Shown here one piece after another: positions 42,210 through 50,064 of a DNA stretch of 64,000 nucleotides. The position numbers were made by a program, and so were the translations under genes. Location of the stretch: contig CAZFMF010000019.1 in the NCBI GenBank assembly GCA_964519985.1, positions 7,778 through 71,777 of the forward strand, given 5' to 3'. Origin of the DNA: JAIEOG01 sp964519985. GTDB lineage: Bacteria > Bdellovibrionota > FAC87 > UBA2466. Each line of letters opens with the position of its first letter. The stretch's first letter is position 1. The notes beneath the pieces are model-generated. The model worked only from the letters and a program-made list of their open reading frames with translations, made no database searches and was not told the DNA's origin.

Positions 42210-43755
42210 TTCGCCCTCCCGCGACCTGAAGATCGAAACACTCCCCCGCGGTGCGCCGCAGTTCGGAAGCGAAGATCCCCTCCGCCCCAACTCGCCAATG
42301 GGCTAACCCACAGGCCCGAGCGGAAATCGCATTTCCCACCGTCGCTCGACCGAAGGGCGCGGGCTGAACGGCCTTTTCCAGATCGGGTACCGAAACCGCG
42401 CCGCTGGCGATCGCCATCAGCGGCGTGCGCTTGAATCGGCGTACGCAAACCGCGTAGGCGAGGGGCACCTCGGCGCGTAACCATTCGTGCGCCGTCTCCA
42501 AGATCCTTTGCTCCTCGTCACCGGAGCCGCGCTGGTTGATTTCAAGCAGCAGGTAGAAAATCACCCCGGTATCGGAAAGCGCATATTCCGCGGTGCGAAC
42601 GTTCGGGCAGACGCCGGGTAAGCGATCACAGAGTTCGGCCGGACGGAATTCGATGGGGGCTTTGGTTTGGGTGATCGACCGCACGGTCGCGTAGAATCGT
42701 CGAAGGTAGTCGGAAGCTGTCTCGCGCGGCAGGTAACCGCGCAGGGCGGCAACCGGGCGAGCGGCGTTTAACATCCGGGGGAACTCGTTAGCAAAGACGG
42801 CGTCCTTTGGGACCCAATCCATTCCCGAGTGAACCACACCGGAATAGGTTTCCACGCGAGCGCCACCGGAATAACCGCGCATCCATTTTTCGGCACCGGG
42901 CAAAACTAAACTATGGTGCAGTCCGTTGTAGAAGAACAAGCCTTCGAAAGCCTCCGGATCGGCGTCGCGGCGTCGAAGCAACTCCTCGGCCCCGCGGTGT
43001 AACTCGCGGGTCTGCTCATCGGGAAAGCGCAACACAATTCGCTCCGGTGGGCGCGCGAACGCCTCGGGCAGGTGGATGCTTTCCCACGGTTCGCCCGCCA
43101 AGATCCCTAGGCGTGTTTCCCCTTCCCGCTTTTGCAGTTCCGCCCACGCCACATTCACAAGAAAAATTCCTAACACCGGGCGGTTGAACTCTAGATCGAT
43201 CGAATGAGTGTTCGGTGGCAACCGGAAGGTCAACGTTCCGGCCCGACTCATCGCATCGGTCGTGTCGGCAATCAGCGGTGCCGAGTGGCTTTTTAAGTGC
43301 GCACGTTGCCCTTCAACGGTGGGGCGAAATGCGACGCGAAGCCGTTCGACCGCGTCCGCGCATTGGAAACTCAAGCGGACTCGGTTTTGTTCGACGTGGG
43401 CTTCAAAATGGGAAATCGGTTCCACCCGGGTGTCTTCCGAAAGTACAAGGTGTACGTCTCCGTTCTCGGCCACAAATTTCAATGCGGTTCCTGCCGGCAA
43501 GACGGCGCTGGTTTTGAGCTTGGCCGAAGGTTCCAGAGCCACCCACCCGGCCGGGAGCTGCGCCGACTGGGCCTCGATTCCAACGAGGGAGGGAAGCGAA
43601 TCGATCAGCGACCCAACCATTTGCTTCTGACGCGCTTCAATGGCGACGAGGCTGTCCTGCAAAGAGTCGGCGAAGAGTCGGATCGGATCCGAGGGTGAGA
43701 GACCTTCCCAAGCGGGAAAGTGTTTCTCAAAACTCTTTCGCAGGATCTCACGCAT
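42202..43755 (-). CDS. CIS baseplate wedge protein (Afp11/gp6/TssF-like)
   Basis: 517 residues. N-terminal ELLS-type helical start (MREILRKSFEKHFPAWEGLSPSDPIR), then LPAGTALKFVAENG, the PAGT(x)L turn shared by baseplate J/gp6 and TssF-like proteins, beta-sandwich middle with EKWMRGYSGG, and DTGVIFYLLLEINQRGSG. Afp11 is longer (about 970), so this is a short version and may need the neighbouring Afp12-like protein for a full wedge. Overlaps the gp25 gene by eight bases upstream and the Afp12-like gene by eight bases downstream. Confidence 0.65.
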   Translation of the reverse strand: MREILRKSFEKHFPAWEGLSPSDPIRLFADSLQDSLVAIEARQKQMVGSLIDSLPSLVGIEAQSAQLPAGWVALEPSAKLKTSAVLPAGTALKFVAENGDVHLVLSEDTRVEPISHFEAHVEQNRVRLSFQCADAVERLRVAFRPTVEGQRAHLKSHSAPLIADTTDAMSRAGTLTFRLPPNTHSIDLEFNRPVLGIFLVNVAWAELQKREGETRLGILAGEPWESIHLPEAFARPPERIVLRFPDEQTRELHRGAEELLRRRDADPEAFEGLFFYNGLHHSLVLPGAEKWMRGYSGGARVETYSGVVHSGMDWVPKDAVFANEFPRMLNAARPVAALRGYLPRETASDYLRRFYATVRSITQTKAPIEFRPAELCDRLPGVCPNVRTAEYALSDTGVIFYLLLEINQRGSGDEEQRILETAHEWLRAEVPLAYAVCVRRFKRTPLMAIASGAVSVPDLEKAVQPAPFGRATVGNAISARACGLAHWRVGAEGIFASELRRTAGECFDLQVAGGRNG

Positions 43756-44116
43756 GGAATCGCACCTTCACCATTCCGTTTTTGCCACCGTTGCGGACCC
43801 CGTATTGAATCCGCAACTCAATCCCGTCCGACTCCGGTTGCGGGACCACCTCGACCTCCGAGACCCGCACTCGCGTTTCACTGCGGGCGATCGCCTCTTT
43901 CACTTCGTTTTGCAAATCGAGGACCAGGCCCTGGCTCAAAGGCCGAAACAAATAGCGATACAAATCCGAACCAAAAGCGGGCTCGGAAACCCGCTCTCCA
44001 CGCCGAGTGAGAAGGATCGCGCGAATGGAATGCTTGATTTGCTCGTCCATCGAAGCCGCCCGCAGAACGAGTAGGCCTTGCGAAGTATCAAGAATGAAAC
44101 CCGTCGCACTTTTCAC
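43748..44116 (-). CDS. CIS baseplate protein gp25-like (Afp9)
   Basis: 122 residues, GTG start with GAGGGAAG upstream, overlapping the preceding stop (GTGA). Core gp25/W signature: DEQIKHSIRAILLTRRGERVSEPAFGSDLYRYLF (first helix, strand and the turn EP.FGS.L), then LQNEVKEAIARSETRVRVSEVEV. The gp25 family forms the baseplate wedge seat that initiates sheath polymerisation and includes TssE. The catalytic-looking Glu of the EPAFGSDL motif is present. Confidence is high because the motif is complete. Confidence 0.85.
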   Translation of the reverse strand: MKSATGFILDTSQGLLVLRAASMDEQIKHSIRAILLTRRGERVSEPAFGSDLYRYLFRPLSQGLVLDLQNEVKEAIARSETRVRVSEVEVVPQPESDGIELRIQYGVRNGGKNGMVKVRFHA

Positions 44117-44583
44117 TTTTGACTTCCCTCCTCTTCGGCACCGGCGATGAGGTCGAGATCCAGTACCGCACTGGTAGGTTCCCCTTTGGGGTCGAAACGT
44201 TTGGCGGAGAAGCAGTAACTGCGAACATACCCCTGGAAGGTCAACGCCCCCATCTTGAATTCCACCGGAGAGACGGACGCGGTCGTCTCGTAAATTTTTG
44301 GCAAATCGATCAGAAACTCCCGTGCCTGCTTGAGCGCCTCCGCGCCCTTGGGAACATCCTGGTCGAGCAGAAGTTGCAGCTTCAGTACGGCCGCCCCACC
44401 GCTCCGGAAGGCGACCAATGGTGCGGACTGGGCCAGTCGCGGTTCCAAAACGAAATCAAAGTTTCGACTCAATTCGTATCCCGACGGATTGACGGCCAGA
44501 ACGATCTCTTTGCCCGATTCGAGGTTTTTTAATTTTGCTTTGGTCACTTCCACGGCGTCCCCCTTAGGTCGTAATGCCTTCAT
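44113..44583 (-). CDS. CIS tube-connecting protein (CIS_tube/Afp7-like)
   Basis: 156 residues from ATG 44583; upstream GTG 44619 is possible, but the conserved part begins with KAKLKNLESGKEIVLAVNPSGYELSRN, the typical start of the CIS_tube family found in Afp7/Pvc7 (N-terminal xFNPxxY turn, here VNPSGYEL). No LysM domain follows, so this is shorter than many Afp7 proteins. It would link the last tube ring to the hub. Its start overlaps the upstream tube-protein gene by 20 bases. Confidence 0.65.
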   Translation of the reverse strand: MKALRPKGDAVEVTKAKLKNLESGKEIVLAVNPSGYELSRNFDFVLEPRLAQSAPLVAFRSGGAAVLKLQLLLDQDVPKGAEALKQAREFLIDLPKIYETTASVSPVEFKMGALTFQGYVRSYCFSAKRFDPKGEPTSAVLDLDLIAGAEEEGSQK

Positions 44584-45010
44584 GCGCGAACTCGATATAT
44601 TCCACTGATAAATCCGCACTCTCCCGACTGAGCGAAGGCCCTAGCCAACGGCAGGGCCAAGCGTTCACCACCCGCCAACTGCGCACGGCATTTTTCTGCG
44701 AATCCAAGAGTTGAATGGTCAGAGTTTGGCGTTTGAGCGGCTTGCTGTAGTCGCACACCTCCAAAAACCAGTCGAAGAGCCCCTTCTTTCCCCCTTTGCC
44801 ACTGATGCTGCCTTTGCTGAAGAGTAGCTTGTTCACCTTAGGCACCCCGCGTACCGCGTGCGGTGCGCTGCCCCGGCCACCCTCGGTTAAGTAAACGACC
44901 TCAATCTCCGACTCCAATCCGTCGCAACTCTGAAACACCGCTTCGTCATATTCCGCCATGACCACTTTGAAGTACGCGCTTAAGCCATCTTTAGACTCTT
45001 TTGCTGACAT
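44564..45010 (-). CDS. CIS inner tube-like protein, second copy
   Basis: 148 residues (AGGAGG Shine-Dalgarno). Belongs to the phage tail tube gp19 type: N-terminal beta strand region YFKVVMAEYDEAVFQSCDGLESEIEVVYLTEGG, then helix LFDWFLEVCDY and strands around RVVNAWPCRWLGPSLSRESADLSVEYIEFAHEG, the same plan as the main tube protein but with longer loops. In eCIS a second tube type (Afp5-like) sits near the baseplate adaptor. Two cysteines could form a bond. Confidence 0.7.
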   Translation of the reverse strand: MSAKESKDGLSAYFKVVMAEYDEAVFQSCDGLESEIEVVYLTEGGRGSAPHAVRGVPKVNKLLFSKGSISGKGGKKGLFDWFLEVCDYSKPLKRQTLTIQLLDSQKNAVRSWRVVNAWPCRWLGPSLSRESADLSVEYIEFAHEGITT

Positions 45011-45019
45011 CCGTTCCTC

Positions 45020-46141
45020 CTAGGCGACAAAACTCATCGAAAATTTTTCCAAAGAGTGGGGCAAGGTGTACTGCAGCCCCACTTGGAGCCGTTCTTCGCC
45101 CGCTTGCTCGACGATACGCACAGAAGTCGCAAAGGGCTCCTGAAGGTCCCGATGGAACATTGGACGCACCGACCGCAGAAAACCTTGCAGGCGATTTTCC
45201 ACCGCGACCGGCAACTCCGGACCCGCGGCCTCCAAAACGAAAGGTTCGCAAATTTCCTCGGCCGCGTGCTGCAGCTTCACGCTGCTGCGGCGTAAGGGAA
45301 TCCATCGCGTGCGCCAGTCCGCCGAGTCAGCGAGCGTATACCCGCCCCAGACCCGCACCTGACCTAAGTGATTGAGGAAAGTATTGATACGCGCTTCCAA
45401 GAGAGTTGCGCGCGCGGTGCCCGAGATGTCTCGAATCGGTGTCAGCCCCCCGCCGATCAAACAGTCACCGGCGATCTCTTGAATGCCGACTTCCTGATCC
45501 GCGCGCTGAATCCAAGCGGCGACGCCGATCGACGGCGGAACCGCCTGCGCGCCGTGAAGCAACCAAGGATGAAAAACGGCCGCATCGGCGCAGAATAGAC
45601 TTTGAACCAGCTTCGCCGCGGCCGTCTCGTCACAGGCTTTAGGGAGATCGACCAGAAAGAGCATGTCCGAAACGCCGGCGACCAAATCTAAAACCGCGGC
45701 TAAAAATAGCGGGTATTCCGCGGCACTGAGCAACTCCGTCGCCTGCGGAATGCATAGCAAGTCGGCCCGCTCGGCCCATTCGCGGATCCGTTGAATCCCG
45801 GAGCGGCGCGAGATGCCGCGGTCGGATCCAATCATCGCCCGCAAGCGGCCCTCGGTCTTTGGGAAAGGCAATAGCAAGACATGAGCGGAAGTGCCTCCGG
45901 CGACGAAGAAGACTTCGATCTGCCGCCAGGCCTCCCCATCCCCCTCATGACCGGAGGGATCACGCAGACGCTCCACCTGCTCCAGCGAACGCAACTCCCG
46001 GTGAACGGGTTGCGAGACGCCCTTCAGGAATAAGACGAAGAGCGGAACGCCGGAGCGTCCGTGGACCAAGCTCACGCGGGGAATCCCCCGCGCGGGCCCA
46101 GAAGAGGAGAGTCGGTCGCGATCCCAACCAGTCAATCGCAT
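45020..46141 (-). CDS. second sheath-like protein (baseplate-proximal)
   Basis: 373 residues, divergent from the main sheath but with the sheath C-terminal signature: VRVWGGYTLADSADWRTRWIPLRR followed by an Afp2-4-type tail (FVLEAAGPELPVAVENRLQGFLRSV). N-terminal half is atypical for a sheath and contains a basic region (SGIQRIREWAERADLLCIP). In eCIS the sheath family has one main and one or two specialised paralogues at the baseplate; this gene fits that place. Start has a weak ribosome site, probably coupled to the tube gene two bases upstream. Confidence 0.65.
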   Translation of the reverse strand: MRLTGWDRDRLSSSGPARGIPRVSLVHGRSGVPLFVLFLKGVSQPVHRELRSLEQVERLRDPSGHEGDGEAWRQIEVFFVAGGTSAHVLLLPFPKTEGRLRAMIGSDRGISRRSGIQRIREWAERADLLCIPQATELLSAAEYPLFLAAVLDLVAGVSDMLFLVDLPKACDETAAAKLVQSLFCADAAVFHPWLLHGAQAVPPSIGVAAWIQRADQEVGIQEIAGDCLIGGGLTPIRDISGTARATLLEARINTFLNHLGQVRVWGGYTLADSADWRTRWIPLRRSSVKLQHAAEEICEPFVLEAAGPELPVAVENRLQGFLRSVRPMFHRDLQEPFATSVRIVEQAGEERLQVGLQYTLPHSLEKFSMSFVA

Positions 46142-46143
46142 CG

Positions 46144-46578
46144 TTACACCATCTTGATGTCGCCGATGCTGAGCACGGCCGTTTCCAATAGAATCGAGTT
46201 GCCGTTCGAGTCCTTAGAAAGTTCGGGACCGTACCAGGCCTTGATCCAGGCACCATCGAAGTCGAATTGCGCCACTTGCTTTTGCTCATTATTGAGCAGG
46301 CGAATGGAGCCGGTTCGCGGCTTAGCCAAATTGCCCTTCGCTTTGACTTCCTGGAGCCAGTCGTGGAGACTTTTGTCTCCACTGAAACGGCGCGACAATG
46401 TAATATCGCGCGCATTCGTGCTTCCCGGCGTGTTCACAGTATGTTTGCCGTGCTCATCTTTCGCCGGAATATCTTCCACCTCAACTCCAATTCCGCTGAC
46501 GCGGGTGAAGCTGTCGGCTTTCAGATTGTCTATCTTCACTTCATAGGTTGATACCGTGAGGTATTCCTGTCCTGCCAT
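46144..46578 (-). CDS. CIS inner tube protein
   Basis: 144 residues (AAGGAG Shine-Dalgarno). Typical gp19/Afp1-type tube subunit: MAGQEYLTVSTYEVKIDN, VSGIGVEVEDIPAKDEHGKHTVNTPGSTNARDITLSRRFSGDKSLHDWL and ILLETAVLSIGDIKMV. The tube carries cargo and is driven out by sheath contraction. The short C-terminal strand and the motif RDITLSR are as in eCIS tubes rather than T6SS Hcp. Main tube, because it sits directly after the sheath gene. Confidence 0.85.
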   Translation of the reverse strand: MAGQEYLTVSTYEVKIDNLKADSFTRVSGIGVEVEDIPAKDEHGKHTVNTPGSTNARDITLSRRFSGDKSLHDWLQEVKAKGNLAKPRTGSIRLLNNEQKQVAQFDFDGAWIKAWYGPELSKDSNGNSILLETAVLSIGDIKMV

Positions 46579-46588
46579 TTGTCACTCC

Positions 46589-47740
46589 TTAGTTAGAGGG
46601 TTCATTCTCCAGCTGTTGCTGGATATTGATCTGGATGAACTCCGCCGGTTTGACCGGAGCAATCCCGATTTCAATCGTCACGATCCCGAGGTCGATGTTC
46701 TCGGGCGGGTTTGTCGTCGCATCGCACCGCACATAGAACGCTTCCTCGGGGGTTTTTCCCTTCAGGGCGCCCTGCATGAATAGCGTCTTGAGGTATGCGC
46801 GGATATTGCGGGCCACCGCGCCCCAGAGTTGTTCGTTGTTTGGTTCGAAAACCACCCATTCCGACCCCTTGGTGATGCTTTGCTTGGCGACCTGGAACAA
46901 GCGGCGCACGTTCAGGTATTTCCACTCCGGATCCGCACTCAAGGTCCGGGCGCCGTAGATCCGAATGCCCATATCGTCGAAGTCGCGAATCAGGTTGATT
47001 CCACGCGGGTTGAGTAGCGACTGCTCCGACCGCGTGAGCGAATACTTCAGTCCCAGCGCGCCGCGAATCGTTTCGTTGGCCGCCGCCTTGTGCACTCCGC
47101 GATCCGAGTCGACGCGGGCAATTACGCCCATCACGTGCCCCGAAGGCGGTACACAAGTGACCTTCTTCGTCGACTCGTCGAAGACCTGGATCCACGGCCA
47201 GTACAGCGCACTGTCCTTGCTGTCGCCGATCCGTGGAAACTCGTGCAGCTGCACTTCGCCCAATTCGGCGATGCCGTCTAGCACGGCCATCCGATCGCCG
47301 CATTCCGAAGCGTGGTCGGAAAGCAGTTGGTGAACGGTCGCCGACGTCATCCCCGGCGCGGCCACCAAAGAAATCTCTTCGATTCCCTTGAAAGCATTCA
47401 GACCCGTGCGATGCGCGGGGCCCTTGTCCTCGCCTTTGATGCGCGCGGCGACGTCTTCTTCCGTCTGCCCCTCCACCTTCGGCCCGAGATTATTGATGAA
47501 GGCTTTGGAGCCGCCGTTCAAAAAGAACCCGTACACGGCGTGCGCCAGAAAGCCACCCTCGGCGACGCCGCCGAAAAGCTTCTGGTATTGCGCCCAGCTT
47601 GTTACTAAGGTGGCCTGCTCCACCGGACCTGCAGACGTCTGGCCGATGAACGCCGCCGTCGAACTCCCGACTGATTCAATCGGTTTATTCCCACTCGAAA
47701 CGATATTCGAATAGACACCAGGGGCTTGATAGGTACTCAA
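46589..47740 (-). CDS. CIS contractile sheath protein
   Basis: 383 residues, TTG start overlapping the stop of the cap gene (TTGA), with GAGGAG Shine-Dalgarno. Begins APGVYSNIVSSGNKPIESVG, the sheath N-terminal handshake arm, and ends with FDDMGIRIYGARTLSADPEWKYLNVRRLF and ENIDLGIVTIEIGIAPVKPAEFIQI, the complete C-terminal sheath domain seen in Afp2-4, gp18 and phage sheaths. It forms the contractile outer cylinder around the tube. Smaller than phage sheaths, as in eCIS. Confidence 0.9.
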   Translation of the reverse strand: MSTYQAPGVYSNIVSSGNKPIESVGSSTAAFIGQTSAGPVEQATLVTSWAQYQKLFGGVAEGGFLAHAVYGFFLNGGSKAFINNLGPKVEGQTEEDVAARIKGEDKGPAHRTGLNAFKGIEEISLVAAPGMTSATVHQLLSDHASECGDRMAVLDGIAELGEVQLHEFPRIGDSKDSALYWPWIQVFDESTKKVTCVPPSGHVMGVIARVDSDRGVHKAAANETIRGALGLKYSLTRSEQSLLNPRGINLIRDFDDMGIRIYGARTLSADPEWKYLNVRRLFQVAKQSITKGSEWVVFEPNNEQLWGAVARNIRAYLKTLFMQGALKGKTPEEAFYVRCDATTNPPENIDLGIVTIEIGIAPVKPAEFIQINIQQQLENEPSN

Positions 47741-48321
47741 GTGACACTCCTCTCGCGATTGCGATATTCAATGACCCTTTGCTTCACTAAAGACTCTCGA
47801 TTCAAGACGCCACCACTATGGTAAAGCGCCGTGTAGTGAAGCCCGAACGAGACGGGATCTCTCCCTCCCGCGATTTCCGCCTCTTCCGGAGGTCGGATAA
47901 CGAAGACGGCTTTTTCCCGCCGCAAAATTTCATAAAGTCCGGCGGGCGCTTTCAGCGCCTCGGGCACAAAGGGATCCGCCGCGCGGTGGTCAAAGAAGTA
48001 CGCCAGCAACCGATCCCAGGTTTCTAGCCGCGAAATCATGGCGGAGGCATTCGCGCGAAGCGCGTACTTTAGGCGCAGGCGTTCGGGAGCGCGCAGGACG
48101 AGCGCCGTTCCATCTTGCTCCAATCGCAGCGTTCCCCCATCTTTCTCCACGACATCGTACCCGGCGAAGTAGAGATGAAGGTCTTGACTGGAAGGCGTCA
48201 GCGGAACGCCGGTCACCACCCGCGGTCCGCGGCGAAAGAGGTGAAAGCCCTCTTCGCTCAGGATCTCATTGAGCAGATTCGCGATCGATTCCGTGACGTG
48301 ATTGAGAAAACCGTTCTTCAA
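47737..48321 (-). CDS. CIS terminator/cap protein (Pvc16/DUF4255-like)
   Basis: 194 residues, TTG start with GGAGG six bases upstream. DUF4255/Pvc16-type N-terminal: NHVTESIANLLNEILSE, a beta sandwich in which QDLHLYFAGYDVVEK and VFVIRPPEEAEIAGG are visible, and YRNRERSVT at the end. In eCIS it caps the distal tube and sheath. First gene of the leftward operon; a perfect sigma-54 promoter lies 24 bases upstream of the start. Confidence 0.7.
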   Translation of the reverse strand: MKNGFLNHVTESIANLLNEILSEEGFHLFRRGPRVVTGVPLTPSSQDLHLYFAGYDVVEKDGGTLRLEQDGTALVLRAPERLRLKYALRANASAMISRLETWDRLLAYFFDHRAADPFVPEALKAPAGLYEILRREKAVFVIRPPEEAEIAGGRDPVSFGLHYTALYHSGGVLNRESLVKQRVIEYRNRERSVT

Positions 48322-48344
48322 TCTTCCTCCCGATCACCGGTAGA

Positions 48345-48359
48345 GCAACCAACGTGCCA
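48345..48359 (-). promoter_or_regulatory. sigma-54 promoter of the leftward CIS operon
   Basis: On the minus strand TGGCACG-TTGG-TTGC, identical to the RpoN -24/-12 consensus. Predicted transcription start about 48334, thirteen bases before the TTG start, with GGAGG between. This is the strongest promoter signature in the window. Confidence 0.9.
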
Positions 48360-48476
48360 CTCCTTCGCCCGCACGATTTTGATTCGGAACCACAAGCCGT
48401 CTCACTTCTGAAACCCGCCACCGCATCAAACGATTCAAAAGGGACACGAAATCCCGCAAGACAGGCAGCTTGGAGT

Positions 48477-48491
48477 TGGTATCGGAATTGC
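48477..48491 (+). promoter_or_regulatory. sigma-54 promoter of the rightward CIS operon
   Basis: TGGTATC-GGAA-TTGC on the plus strand: invariant GG and TTGC at -24/-12 with correct spacing, three deviations between. Predicted transcription start about 48502; the gene begins at 48532 with GGGAG. Confidence 0.75.
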
Positions 48492-48531
48492 GATGGAGAA
48501 AGAACGGAACACAAAGTTCCACGGGAGTCAG

Positions 48532-50064
48532 ATGCAAAAACGTTCTTTCACTCAATTCATCGAAGATCTCTCGGCGCATGTCCGAGCGCGTTACCCCCTG
48601 ATTGCCCTAAACACCGGCGAGGAGGAACGCGCTCTGACCGCCATCCGATCGTTGAGCCAGGCGCGCAACAGTTCCCTATATGTCTGGTCACGCACTCAAG
48701 GGGTTTGGCGCGACGGCGTTGCGGTGGCGGACTTGGTCGACCCCTTGGCCGTGTTGAAATGGTACGAGGCGCTAAGCGAGAAGAGCTTGCTCGTGCTGAA
48801 AGATTTCCATCCCTACATTAAAGAGCCCACGGTAGTGCGCAAGCTGCGGGACCTCGGCCAAACTTTTAAGCGCCAGGCAAAGAACATCCTCCTATTGTCG
48901 GCGACCTTTCCCGTCCCCCCCGAACTGCAGAAGGAGATCGCCATGCTGGAAATGCCGCTGCCGACGCGCGAAGAAATCCGCCCATTGGTGGATCGGGCGG
49001 CCGGTGCCAGCGAAGGCGAGAAAGCGTCCGCTTCGGAGATGGATGCCTTGGTCGAGGCGGCGAGCGGTCTGACGTTAAATGAGGTGGAGAATGTTTTGGC
49101 CAAAAGCCTCGTCTCCGTCGGCAAACTGGAAACCCGCATGGTATTGGAGGAAAAAAAACAAATCGTCCGCAAAAGCGGGCTAGTGGAGTTTATCGATACC
49201 CCCGAGGAAAAAGGATCTTCGGTCGGCGGAATGGCCCTGCTGCGCCAGTGGTTGCGAAATCGCAGGCGCGGTTTTTCCTCGGAAGCCCGAGAGCTGGGAT
49301 TGCCGGCACCCAAGGGAATGCTCTTGGTCGGCGTGCCGGGTTGCGGCAAGTCGCTGACGGCCCAAGCGGTGAGTCGCGAATGGCAATTGCCACTATTGCG
49401 TCTGGACCTGGGGAAAATGTTCAGCGGCCTGGTGGGATCCAGCGAAGGCAATATCCGCGCGGCGCTGTCGACTTGCGAAGCGGTGGCGCCCTGTATCTTG
49501 TGGATCGACGAGATCGAAAAGGGATTGTCCGGAACCGGATCCAGCGGCAGCTCCGACGGCGGCACAACGAGTCGTGTGTTTGGAACACTGCTGACTTGGA
49601 TGCAGGAAAAACAAAGCTCGGTTTTTGTCGTGGCGACCGCCAACGACATCTCAAGCCTTCCGCCGGAGCTCCTGCGCAAAGGGCGCTTCGATGAGATCTT
49701 TTTTGTCGACCTTCCCACGAAACGAGAGCGCAACGAGATCTTTGATATCCAGTTGAGCAAGTACGGCTGGAACCTATCCGGCGGGCGCGAAGAGCTCATC
49801 GCCCGCAGTGAGGGGTTTAGTGGCGGTGAGATCGAGCAAGCCGTCGTGGCCGGCCGCTACCTAGCCTTTGGAGAAAAATCGGATTTTGAAACGCGCCATG
49901 TGGTTCAGGCCCTCGAAGAGACCGTGCCGCTCAGCCGAACCATGCGCGATCGCATTGAAACGTTAAGGTCCTGGGCGAAATATCGCGCGCGGCCGGCATC
50001 GCAAGATACCACGCAAAACGACACGCGGGATCGCACGCAACTATTGGAGAGGCTCTCATGCTAA
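48532..50064 (+). CDS. Ycf46-like AAA+ ATPase
   Basis: 510 residues from ATG 48532 (after GGGAG); an in-frame ATG at 48493 lies before the predicted transcription start and is not used. N-terminal part (FTQFIEDLSAHVRARYPLIALNTGEEERA, ILLLSATFPVPPELQ) is the Ycf46 domain, followed by a typical AAA+ core: Walker A GVPGCGKS (267-274), Walker B CILWIDEIEK (Asp326, Glu327), sensor region FVVATANDIS, arginine finger in LRKGRFDEIFF. Ycf46 is a cyanobacterial/plastid protein and is close to FtsH/katanin-type AAA. Its partner Ycf35 is also in the locus. First gene of the rightward operon; overlaps the next gene by seven bases. Confidence 0.85.
   Translation: MQKRSFTQFIEDLSAHVRARYPLIALNTGEEERALTAIRSLSQARNSSLYVWSRTQGVWRDGVAVADLVDPLAVLKWYEALSEKSLLVLKDFHPYIKEPTVVRKLRDLGQTFKRQAKNILLLSATFPVPPELQKEIAMLEMPLPTREEIRPLVDRAAGASEGEKASASEMDALVEAASGLTLNEVENVLAKSLVSVGKLETRMVLEEKKQIVRKSGLVEFIDTPEEKGSSVGGMALLRQWLRNRRRGFSSEARELGLPAPKGMLLVGVPGCGKSLTAQAVSREWQLPLLRLDLGKMFSGLVGSSEGNIRAALSTCEAVAPCILWIDEIEKGLSGTGSSGSSDGGTTSRVFGTLLTWMQEKQSSVFVVATANDISSLPPELLRKGRFDEIFFVDLPTKRERNEIFDIQLSKYGWNLSGGREELIARSEGFSGGEIEQAVVAGRYLAFGEKSDFETRHVVQALEETVPLSRTMRDRIETLRSWAKYRARPASQDTTQNDTRDRTQLLERLSC

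Noticed and set aside
48334..48579. 81-codon minus-strand frame in the divergent CIS region
   Set aside because: It is antisense to the start of the Ycf46-like gene and covers both sigma-54 promoters; no Shine-Dalgarno and low plausibility.
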